Shown piece by piece: positions 1 through 6,539 of a stretch of 10,437 nt of DNA. The notes beneath the pieces were generated by a model. It was given only the letters and a program-made list of their open reading frames with translations. It searched no databases and was not told where the DNA came from. The stretch is taken from assembly GCA_003024985.2 (NCBI GenBank), contig PXIH01S0008562.1; one strand, written 5' to 3'. The translations under genes and the position numbers were made by a program. The first letter of the stretch is position 1; each line of letters opens with the position of its first letter. This stretch comes from Euperipatoides rowelli. Lineage: Eukaryota; Onychophora; Udeonychophora; Euonychophora; Peripatopsidae.

Positions 1-280
1 AGGGTGGGACAAAAAAAATTTGGGGGGAGGGTTGTATGAATGTTTGATAAGCTTTTTTCTTTTTTTTTTGGTTGCATGGACGTTTGGATACTAACACTTG
101 GTATATTATTAACGAATGTCAGCTTTATATTGAATACCTACATTTTTTGATCTAATTTTTCCAGGGGGGGAGGATAGACTCAGTACTTACCTCTTGCAAC
201 TTTATATTAAATACATATATTTTTGGCTAGTCTCTTTTTTCAAGAGGAGGGGGGGCACCTGCCTCCTTTGCCATCTCTGC
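1..280. repeat. degenerate direct duplications with G-runs
   Basis: Two diverged direct repeats are visible. The phrase 'gttgtatgaatgtttgata' at about 30-48 recurs as 'gttgcatggacgtttggata' at about 71-90. A longer unit (ctttatattgaatac, a T-rich stretch, then a G-run) at about 121-173 recurs at about 199-256 as ctttatattaaatac, T-rich stretch, G-run. The 3' part (245-290, a G7 run followed by cacctgcctcctttgcc) resembles the G/C-rich ends of some animal DNA transposons, but no partner end was found. This is anciently duplicated repeat DNA with no coding content. Confidence 0.5.
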
Positions 281-786
281 GGATGCCCATGGGTATATAC
301 AGCATATATACTGTAGATATAAAGCTTTATAAAAATGTTAAATAGGCCCTATGGGAAAATTGACAAAAAAAAAACATAAAGAATTTGATCCCATTATAAG
401 GCACCCCTAGAGTCAAAGTTTTAGAATATAATTTATTTCAAGAATTTGAATCCTTTTTTTTTCAACCTTAATATCTAACGACTTGAAAACAAAAAGTTTA
501 AATTAAAGAAATTTGAATAATAATAATCACAAAACAAAGTGTAGTAGTAAATGAAGAAATGCTTGACCATTTGTAAATACCGTATCTATTAATAATATTA
601 AATCCTATTTAAAAGCACTTTAATAGCTTTTGACAGATTAATTAGTCGATTAGTATGTACGATTTCCGCTTACATTTTTTTATTTGTCTGGTCTACTGTA
701 AAATCTAGTCAATTGGGTTTTTTTAAAGGGATCTTCCCCCCCCCCCCCCAATCTCTTTCAATATAGTTCATTTTTAAACTTAATTT
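281..786. other. AT-rich DNA, no feature recognised
   Basis: No open frame of note, no recognisable element. It contains a small palindrome (gtatata / tatatac, 293-311), several A/T runs and a C14 run near 736-749. Confidence 0.6.
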
Positions 787-915
787 TATAGTTTGAATAT
801 TTTTTTTTTGTTAAAGTATAGAGGATTTTGTTTTCTTTATAAGCGACACATGTCTGTGTTTGCAGTCTGCCTTCTTACCAACTGTTCCACCGAGACTCCT
901 GCTATTGTTGGAAGA
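787..915 (-). mobile_element. damaged tRNA-derived SINE, family 1, copy 1
   Basis: On the plus strand this reads T-run, aggattttgttttcttta, then gcagtctgccttcttaccaactgttccaccgagac. The better copy at 2346-2513 has the same blocks in the same order (aggattatgttttcttta, then cagcctgccttcttgccaactgaaccatcgagac). The element therefore lies on the minus strand with its poly(A) end at the left. Some 30 nt holding the B box are missing here, so it should be unable to recruit RNA polymerase III. A possible decayed target duplication flanks it: tatagtttgaata (787-799) and tattgttggaaga (903-915), 10 of 13 identical. Confidence 0.7.
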
Positions 916-1405
916 ATTATTTCATAAAAAAAGTCATTGTATTCTAGAAAGTTAAAGCTCGTAAATAACAGCTTATGTGTTAGAATTTAAACCAGTAGTT
1001 TCTTGTTAACAATCCTTACGAACAATATATCATCAGGCTATTTATTCTAGCTTGTAACTTAATGGGAACATTTATTTGTTAATTGGGGGAGGGGTATGTG
1101 TTGTGATGGCTTTCATAATTATCCAGCTGAAACGAATTTGAATTAGACTAATCTTAATTATTATTGTATATTTTATTTATAAATTTCAATTTTAAAAGAT
1201 GTTTTTAAACAATATTTTATTGCTTTCCTGATGAATGTTTAAAGAAAGAAAGTGGATGTGTGTGTTTATGTAAACAAAACACAGATAGAATGCAAACATT
1301 TCATTAATTTTAGACATTTAGTTTTTACATTTACGGGAATTCAATTGTCAAATAGTGATATGAACTCAGTTATTTTGCACATAATACAAGATAAATTCAT
1401 TTCAG
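916..1405. other. AT-rich DNA, no feature recognised
   Basis: Only AT-rich sequence and a short G-rich patch (1085-1095) are seen. The 99-codon frame beginning at 1252 runs from here into the inverted-repeat element and is judged accidental. Confidence 0.6.
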
Positions 1406-1766
1406 TCAGATTCCGGTATCTGCCCACCAATATGGCTGACGGTAGTAAGTTGAAATTATCTAGATCAGCTCAGCAAAAGATTAGTTCACCTCTAGATTAT
1501 CCTAGGGTTCAGGGTTACGGTAAGGTTAGAACTGTAAAGAAAATATACTAAAATCGGAAGGAAAAATACTAATTACACAGGGTACTACATTTTAATCGTC
1601 ACGCTACTCCTAACATTAATTATGTTGGTGGGCAGATAACGGAATCTGACCAAAACAGTATTTGAATACTATCGATTCTGTAATTTTTAAAACTTGGTCA
1701 GCACCGATCTAGATAATTTCAACTTACTACCGTCAGCCATATTGGTGGGCAGATAACGGAATCTGA
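1406..1766. mobile_element. foldback/MITE-like element with 61-bp inverted arms (copy A of dispersed family)
   Basis: The left arm 1406-1466 and right arm 1706-1766 are reverse complements at 60 of 61 positions. Each contains ctgcccaccaatatggctgac (or its complement). The interior holds the block shared with the dispersed family at 2571, 9755 and 10210: ttcacctctagattatc followed by a telomere-like gggttcagggtt...ggtaaggttag stretch. A third, partial arm copy in the right-arm orientation lies at 1625-1649 (ttggtgggcagataacggaatctga), followed by a small stem (ctgaccaa / ttggtcag, about 1645-1701). No transposase is encoded. Such structure is usual for non-autonomous DNA elements. No clear target duplication was found, so the superfamily is unknown. 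Confidence 0.75.
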
Positions 1767-1815
1767 ACTAAAACTTTTTAGTAGGTAGTGTTGGCGGATG
1801 TACAACAAACTTGCA

Positions 1816-2026
1816 CCTATAGGCAGTGGTGGACTGGACCTAAAAATATTGGTTGCCAGAAGACAAAGGGGTCCCCCACTCACAACTTCAAGGCTATCAT
1901 ATAATTTTTATATGAAATAAATAAAATTTTCAAAAAATACATGCGGAGAAAAAGGTAAAGTCCATTAGGTGTCCCACTTGCCATCAGGTAAATTGACACC
2001 CTGGTCCGACCGCCACTTGCTATAGA
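1816..2026. mobile_element. probable short hAT-type MITE
   Basis: The left end cagtggtggactggacc (from 1824) and the reverse complement of the right end (aagtggcggtcggacc, ending at 2018) form an imperfect terminal inverted repeat of about 16 bp. The CAGTGG start is typical of hAT transposons. The flanking 8-mers cctatagg (1816-1823) and gctataga (2019-2026) share 6 of 8 bases (ctatag), consistent with a mutated 8-bp target duplication. The ~195-bp interior has no coding capacity and includes a ggtgtc / gacacc pair. An ancient, non-autonomous element is the best reading. Chance similarity is possible because both the duplication and the TIR are imperfect. Confidence 0.5.
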
Positions 2027-2345
2027 CTACTTATTAAAAAAAATTATAAACAAGGAAATAAAAAGTGATGTTTATTCATGGATCAAATAACTTTTTTTTC
2101 ATGAATGCATATTAAATATTAGCCCTGGAGCCAAATATTTTACCAATCAAGCCATTTTTATGAGAGTTTTGAGCTTTGTCGAAATGACTGCAATAATGAA
2201 TGCAGGGGGAGGGGGGTGTTTATTAATACATTATGTTGTAAAAAATATATTATTGACAATTTACGGGGAATTAATGTTTAATTGTAAAATCAAAGAAGTG
2301 TTAGAGCGAGTTCAAAACCTGGAAAAGCCATTTTTCTGGATTTGT
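2027..2345. other. no feature recognised
   Basis: AT-rich, with a G-rich patch (2203-2216). The 84-codon open frame starting at 2160 runs through this patch and into the SINE; it resembles no protein I recognise and is judged non-coding. Confidence 0.55.
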
Positions 2346-2513
2346 CCGACAAATGTTTTTTTTTTAAAAAAAAAAGAAGACAGGATTATGTTTTCTTTAG
2401 AAAATGTCACATGATGTCCATGCCCTAAGCGGGATTCGAACCCGGGATGTGTCGGTTGTCAGCCTGCCTTCTTGCCAACTGAACCATCGAGACATCGGAG
2501 CCCGACAAATGTT
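2346..2513 (-). mobile_element. tRNA-derived SINE, family 1, copy 2, with target-site duplication
   Basis: A perfect 12-bp direct repeat, ccgacaaatgtt, flanks the element (2346-2357 and 2502-2513). On the minus strand the sequence begins with a tRNA-like head: gatgtctcgatggttcagttgg supplies an A-box-like D arm, and cgggttcgaatcccg is a near-perfect B box and T arm (complement at 2431-2445). Where an anticodon loop would lie, ctgacaa would give GAC (valine-like), though the stem pairs poorly. After the head come a short body of about 60 nt and a T-run then A-run tail ending at the left duplication. Total length is about 144 bp. The form is that of a SINE inserted by LINE-type target-primed reverse transcription. 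An intact B box and flawless duplication make it the youngest-looking retro-insert here. Confidence 0.88.
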
Positions 2514-2525
2514 GTATAGCATTTT

Positions 2526-2563
2526 TTTCAGGTTCACAATACTTATGTATTGTGAACCTGAAA
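2526..2563. repeat. perfect palindrome, 17-bp arms, 4-nt loop
   Basis: Arms 2526-2542 (tttcaggttcacaatac) and 2547-2563 are exact reverse complements, separated by ttat. It lies just beyond the SINE's right target duplication and just before repeat copy B. Single-stranded DNA or RNA would form a stable hairpin. No function can be assigned. Confidence 0.95.
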
Positions 2564-2570
2564 TAAAAGA

Positions 2571-2797
2571 AGCCGTTAAAAACTCATTAGCCTAAGTACA
2601 ATTTTACCGTATTTTTATATCTGCGCATATATTTTTGTCATTACGGTAGGTTTTGGAAATTTGATCAAAATTCTCGAAATCGATCAGAAAAGTATTATTT
2701 CACCTCTAGAATATCATAGGGTTGGGGAAAAGTGGGTTTAATACGTAGTTGGAGTTAGAGTTCAGGGTTAGGGTAAGGTTAGGACAGTAAACAAAAA
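2571..2797 (+). repeat. dispersed repeat family, copy B, with telomere-like tail
   Basis: This segment aligns by eye with 10210-10437 over about 200 bp: agcctaagt, then gtcattacgg, cgaaatcgatca, tatttcacc, atcatagggttggg, tagttggagttag, and ttcagggttagggtaaggttaggac. Parts also match 1427-1540 and 9755-9905. The last segment includes agggttaggg, which resembles the animal TTAGGG telomere repeat. All four copies lie in the same orientation. No reading frame is conserved, so it is a non-coding repeat. The weak match to the 1406-1766 foldback arms suggests a related non-autonomous element. Confidence 0.75.
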
Positions 2798-3353
2798 AAA
2801 AATAAGACTGCTATCCATATTGATCATGTGACTAAAGAGGAATAAGGCATTTCAATTTTTAACGTCTCGTGAAATAAACATGTATGAATTTATATAACAA
2901 GAAATTTGAATATTAAATGAATAATGTAATGAGATTAAATATTTTTATTTTTTAAAAAAAAAGAAGTGTTTGTTGGAAGGCAGACAGGAAATCAGCCAGT
3001 TCGTTAATCAGATTAGCAAATGTGCTGCTCATACAAGAACATGCACACATCACACACACAAACACGCACACACACAAATCAAATTATTTAAAATTGATTT
3101 TTAAAAAAAAATATTACCAATGCCAAATTCTACTAAGACTTTTATAATTAATGTCAAATACTTTCGACACTAAACTCAACTTATTAAAATCGATATTTTC
3201 AATTAAAGCATATCCAAACCTGCCTGGAGTTCAATATTTGTTCTTATAACTCAAATCATATTCCTTTTGAAAATATAGTTAAGTTATTGTTGATTCTAAA
3301 AATTTCTCAGTCACGTTCAATATTTTTTCATTTTTGGATAATAAAAGAAACTT
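2798..3353. other. AT-rich DNA with a CA microsatellite
   Basis: The only structured part is a broken (CA)n tract at about 3042-3077 (cacacatcacacacacaaacacgcacacacac). The rest is AT-rich and shows no gene or element that I recognise. Confidence 0.65.
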
Positions 3354-3402
3354 GTCACATCTGTGAATCGAACCTGTAACCTTTCAGTGGTAGGGGATAA
3401 GC
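3354..3402 (-). other. tRNA-like fragment with B-box motif
   Basis: On the minus strand, acaggttcgattcac matches the polymerase III B box (GGTTCGANTC). An A-box candidate upstream (tagcttatcccc) is weak, and the spacing is about 15 nt shorter than in a tRNA, so this is at best a deleted tRNA-derived SINE head. No tail or target duplication was identified. Confidence 0.35.
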
Positions 3403-3569
3403 TAAAAATGACCTTTTGCATATTTTCTCTTTTCTAAAATTAGAAAATTGTTGAAACTTATAATTATTTTAATTTCTTTTATAAATCTCATTTTTATGAA
3501 TTTTAAATTTAACGAAAACCTCTCACACAATTATATATTAAAATATATTAATTAAAGCATCTGGAGCTT
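3403..3569. other. AT-rich spacer
   Basis: No recognisable feature between the tRNA-like fragment and the minisatellite. Confidence 0.5.
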
Positions 3570-3641
3570 AGGTCTAAGGTCTGGAGAGGTCTCGAGAGGT
3601 CTGGAGAGGTCTAAGGTCTGGAGAGGTCTGGAGAGGTCTGG
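3570..3641 (+). repeat. 10-bp minisatellite with 37-bp higher-order unit
   Basis: The array is built from aggtctggag units and a truncated aggtcta. Order: aggtcta, aggtctggag, aggtctcgag, aggtctggag, then aggtcta, aggtctggag, aggtctggag, aggtctgg. The pattern is thus two copies of a 37-bp superunit (3570-3606 and 3607-3641, the last unit cut short). Confidence 0.92.
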
Positions 3642-3765
3642 CAGATAATTCTGATTGCTAAAGTTGCCAGGTTTTCTGACCCTGACAATTCAGCTGTGCT
3701 ATAAAACCGCGCGTTTGTGAGTTCAAAGTGCAAATATTTCTAAAGATTTTTTTATTACAATGCAA

Positions 3766-3926
3766 GTATTGAAAATACATGTATTTCAAATACATAACGA
3801 AAATACTTTTGTATTTGGTATTGCAAATACTTTTCTTAAAGTATTTTGTATTTTGTAATGAAAATACATTTTAAAAGTATTTTGTATTTTCAAACTTAAG
3901 TTAAAATACAAAATATTTTTAAAATA
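3766..3926. repeat. GTATTTT-rich degenerate repeat block
   Basis: Variants of gtattttgtatttt and their complement aaaatac recur at least ten times on both strands, including a bulged palindrome (gtattgaaaatac / gtatttcaaatac, 3766-3793). The interleaved inverse copies suggest either a decayed foldback element or a simple repeat that has been inverted. There is no coding content. Confidence 0.7.
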
Positions 3927-4284
3927 TAGGCCTAATTCAAAATTATTATTATCCCCTGACATTAATTAATCCCAAACTTTCCTCATCCCAATACGTTTAA
4001 CTATAGATTCATCTCTTGTAAACAGGTATTTGGTATAATATTTAAATATCTTATCCAAAACATTTTTACCCAATTTACTATTGTTAAAGTATCCAAAATG
4101 ACATCTTAACACCCATATGGCATAAAGAATTATAATAACAATTTTGACCACTTTTTAAGGAAGATACAATAAGTTCAAATTTTTATCTAGATTTATTTTA
4201 TACTTATCCTCTATATTTTTACACTAAACTTTGTAATTGTCTATAACTTGGGTACAATCCCAGAACATTATTATGTTGCCAGTT

Positions 4285-4510
4285 TTCTTGCTCACCATGT
4301 CATATATATCATACATATCATATATATCATGTATATCATACATATCATATACTGTATATTATCATATATACATATCAATTATCATATATATCATACAATC
4401 CTCCTATACATTTTTTTGGAGATATTTTTATTTTTTTATTGTCATATTTGGCCAAAACCTTATCTATCTAGATCACCTTTTTAAAAAAAAAAAAAAAAAA
4501 TTCTTCTCAC
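4285..4510 (+). mobile_element. poly(A)-tailed retro-insertion inside the LINE fragment
   Basis: The insert (4296-4500) ends in 18 A residues (4483-4500). It is flanked by ttcttgctcac (4285-4295) and ttcttctcac (4501-4510), a near-perfect target duplication differing by one base. The LINE frame on the minus strand resumes in phase across the insert when the right-hand duplicate is used, which supports the view that 4296-4500 is extra. The insert holds a 9-bp catatatat-type array and an unidentified AT-rich stretch. It has no recognisable tRNA head, so it may be a 5'-truncated LINE or SINE tail. Confidence 0.65.
4301..4396. repeat. AT-rich microsatellite, 9-bp catatatat units
   Basis: Six 9-bp units, catatatat and variants (catacatat, catgtatat, catatactg), run without indels from 4301 to 4354. 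Looser versions continue to 4396. The 9-bp period keeps frames open and explains the Ile/Ser/Tyr-rich open frames here. Confidence 0.9.
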
Positions 4511-4639
4511 AGAGAGGAAATGACCCGATTTTATTCCTTAAATATTTACATCTATCTATCTCCGAAACACATTTGTCACTCTTTATCTGTAAAAGTCCTT
4601 AAAACTTTGGTTCTTTTGAAGTGCATACTTCTCACCTCC

Positions 4640-4856
4640 TGCATTCCTGATCTTATGACCCAGCGGTCAGTGGCGCCATCATACAGCACACGACTTTTAA
4701 TCATTGTATTGCATGCAGAAAAACACCGCCTTTAAACTGGTCCTGGAAAAACCCCGGAGAGTGCTGGCACCCCTAGGGATCAAACATGGCCCCAGGTTTA
4801 TATATAAGAGGCCTTAGCAACCCAATATGTTACCGACTGAGCTACTGTCCCTCGAC
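4640..4856 (-). mobile_element. tRNA-derived SINE, family 2, copy 1
   Basis: The minus strand holds tagctcagtcgg (A box, complement at 4833-4844) and gtttgatccc (B box, complement at 4776-4785). Between them is ttgctaa, an anticodon-loop-like heptamer that would read GCT, and a longer-than-normal spacer containing tatatata. Downstream of the head, on the minus strand, is a body with ggtgccagcac and ggcggtgtttttct. A second, inverted copy at 5144-5260 shares the B box region and this body. Neither a clear tail nor a target duplication was found, and the left limit is uncertain. Confidence 0.65.
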
Positions 4857-4990
4857 ATCTAGGTCAACTTTTGTACAGGAGACTGAAAGGGATTTCATCC
4901 TACTATACTGTAGGGGTCTGGATACAGAGTTATATATAAATCGAACTCCCATACCTTTACCATCATATGCAATTGTTTATTATTATTTAT

Positions 4991-5143
4991 GTTTATATTG
5001 GGCATTTTTTGGGTGCCTAAATAAACCTGACCCAATTGTCGGGTATATTTCAGGTACCTGAAAAATCCTGACCCGACTGTCAGGTATATTTCATGTACCT
5101 GAAAAAAAACTGACCCAACTGTTGGGGGTGTATTTCATATACC
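4991..5143 (+). repeat. ~42-bp tandem repeat with two palindromes per unit
   Basis: Units begin with cctgaccc at 5026 (41 bp), 5067 (43 bp) and 5110 (partial); a more diverged partial unit precedes them from about 4991. Each full unit has a short palindrome around cccaactgttggg (variants cccaattgtcggg and cccgactgtcagg) and a second, caggtatatttcatgtacctg or a variant. The array runs directly into SINE family 2 copy 2. Confidence 0.85.
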
Positions 5144-5260
5144 ACTGAGGACAGGTTCAATACCTGGAGGTGCCAGTACCGCACCAGTTAATCTGGGCCC
5201 AGGTGACAAGGGGTGTTTTTTCTATACACATAAGACTGGCAATATGCACCTAGTCCTAGA
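5144..5260 (+). mobile_element. truncated SINE, family 2, copy 2
   Basis: The plus strand has a B box (ggttcaatacc, 5154-5164), then ggaggtgccagtac and ggggtgttttttct. This parallels the minus-strand reading of 4640-4790 (gtttgatccc, ggggtgccagcac, ggcggtgtttttct), so the two copies are inverted relative to each other. The A box half is absent; the sequence before the B box is the tandem repeat. It is therefore 5'-truncated or rearranged. Confidence 0.6.
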
Positions 5261-5289
5261 GGAACCATTCTCAAAATTATAGGAAACAA

Positions 5290-5347
5290 ATTCTTCTATC
5301 GTTAATAATCTATGAAGGCCATAGATTACCGAACGAGATAGAAGAAT
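5290..5347. repeat. long imperfect hairpin
   Basis: attcttctatc (5290-5300) pairs with gatagaagaat (5337-5347), and taatctatg (5306-5314) pairs with catagatta (5320-5328) around loop aaggc. gtt and aac add pairs in the interior, leaving small bulges. About 23 pairs form over 58 nt. No known RNA family is recognised. Confidence 0.9.
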
Positions 5348-5360
5348 GTAAATAAAGATC

Positions 5361-5382
5361 GTTTCCCCTTTCGGGGTGAAAC
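5361..5382. repeat. short hairpin
   Basis: gtttc-ccc and ggg-gaaac pair with a single c/t mismatch around a small loop (5361-5382). An A/T palindrome (atattttt / aaaaaaatat) follows at 5383-5400. Confidence 0.75.
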
Positions 5383-5400
5383 ATATTTTTAAAAAAATAT

Positions 5401-6195
5401 TAACAATAAAAGGAATATTCTTGTGTAAAATGTTTCATTATTCCACATGCACTCTCAATAAGAACTATTAAACTCTATATTTGTATATTTTTTTTGTCTG
5501 TTGAGGGGTGGGGGTGGGGGGAGAAGTGGGATAGAAGGTTGAGAAAATAAACCAAGCTAGTCATTTCATTATGTAAATTAGCCCATTAACAACAGTACAT
5601 AATCTGTAAAGTTTATTCTGCATTTCTGAAATGCAGAGGGCAGCACTTATCAATATGGTAATAAGTTAAGTACCGTAGTTGTTGTTGATCCTCTTCGTTA
5701 TAAGTAATAGTTGCCTCCTATGCCATTTTCTATATCGTGTTTTGGTTAGTTTTTAGGTGGGGGAGAGGGGTAGCTAAAATTTTTGCAACAATACCTCTAA
5801 GGATCTAGTTAAACCCCTGCTACCGAGTGTATACCTATTAAGAAACGATAAAAACTTGATAAGTTCATATATAATGCATTTTTAAAGAATGATTTTTGTA
5901 AGGGGACGAATATTTTGAACCCTCTGTACAATTGAATATCTTGTAAAAATATTCAATAATTATCAGATTTATTATGGTGTGTTTGAAAAGTTTTATAAAA
6001 TAATTTACTAGGGGTAAGTAAGAGCCCCCATAAAGAGTGTGTGTGTGGGGGGGGGGGGTTGGTTGGGGCAGTATTTCCAGGGCTAGGGGAGCCCGTGTAT
6101 GAACACACTCCATAAGATACTACATAGTTATGACCAATGGTGATGAAAGAGGGGCTCTGTAAGCTTGAATAAGGGGCCGTAAACCCAATAAATTT
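5401..6195. other. unassigned AT-rich DNA with G-tracts
   Basis: There is no convincing coding sequence; open frames on the minus strand at 5865-6252 are shaped by C-runs and carry no recognisable motif. Two G-rich tracts stand out: 5505-5530 (G4, G5, G6 and G3 runs) and 6036-6066 (GT repeat, then G12, then ttggttgggg). Confidence 0.6.
5505..5530 (+). other. potential G-quadruplex
   Basis: Runs of 4, 5, 6 and 3 G residues are separated by loops of 1, 1 and 6 nt, which meets the usual G-quadruplex pattern. This is a structural possibility only. Confidence 0.7.
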
Positions 6196-6360
6196 CAACA
6201 AAACATCTATATAACAACAACAAAATAAAACCCTTATCAAATTTTCACACACAAGGGGCCTCTACAGCCTGGACAAGAGGCCTATAGGTCATTCAACAGT
6301 AAGCAAAATGTTCATACAACCAAAAAAAAAAAACTTCTCAAATCTTCACGAACAGGGGCC
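6196..6360 (+). repeat. diverged ~65-bp direct duplication
   Basis: The stretch 6196-6260 (tcaacaaaacat ... cttatcaaattttcacacacaaggggcc) recurs at 6295-6360 (caacagtaagcaaaatg ... cttctcaaatcttcacgaacaggggcc). The best-kept part is the last 27 bp. No element is recognised. Confidence 0.65.
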
Positions 6361-6539
6361 CCATAAAAAGAAAAGCTTATCAAAAAATATTAAAAGGCTT
6401 CACCTTGATTTCCAGTCCCGGGTACCGAAAAAACATAGGGGCTCTGGGTATGTATGTTTAGATCATCATAAATGTTAGATAAGATTTATGCAAAGGAAAT
6501 AATGGGAAATATATTATATTTATTTGTGTATTGAGAGTA

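Larger units (their letters stand above)
3966..4585 (-). pseudogene. LINE retrotransposon ORF2 C-terminal fragment, dead and interrupted
   Basis: Read on the minus strand, 4585 to 4511 gives a frame with EIDRCKYLRNKIGSFPLCEK, and 4296 to 3966 continues with MFWDCTQVIDNYKV and later ILYAIWVLRCHFGYFNNSK, ending at a stop at 3966-3968. The spacing of 'PLCEK' before 'FWDC' recalls the zinc-binding-like region after the reverse transcriptase in many non-LTR elements (C..C ... hlFweC). The tail with 'IWVLRC' recalls the extreme C-terminus. Two in-frame stops (4224-4226 and 4155-4157) and a poly(A)-tailed insertion at 4296-4500 break it. It is a 5'-truncated copy: no polymerase motifs are present. 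The clade is not determined. The assignment rests on motif recognition and not on a search. Confidence 0.65.

Noticed and set aside
1252-1551. 99-codon open frame.
   Set aside because: Its second half is the left arm and core of the foldback element, and the first half has no recognisable domain.
2160-2595. Open frames of 84 and 63 codons.
   Set aside because: They cross a G-run, the SINE tail and the antisense of the SINE tRNA head, with no protein motif.
3570-3641. Regular repeats that might suggest a CRISPR array.
   Set aside because: Units are contiguous 7-10 bp repeats with no unique spacers, and the DNA is eukaryotic.
4237-4602. 121-codon open frame on the plus strand, rich in Ile, Ser and Tyr.
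   Set aside because: It reads through the 9-bp microsatellite and the poly(A) tail, antisense to the LINE remnant.
4650-4712. Plus-strand tRNA-Lys-like stretch with cgacttttaatc, matching a UUU anticodon loop, and an A-box-like cggtcagtggcgc.
   Set aside because: No B box follows, and the region is the body of the minus-strand SINE family 2. The anticodon-loop match is probably chance.
5258-5285. aaccattctcaaaatt, similar to a hAT end.
   Set aside because: No matching inverted end or 8-bp duplication was found nearby.
5865-6252. Minus-strand open frames of 82 and 99 codons with Pro/His-rich stretches.
   Set aside because: The Pro/His stretches come from the G12 and GT tracts read in reverse; no conserved domain is seen.
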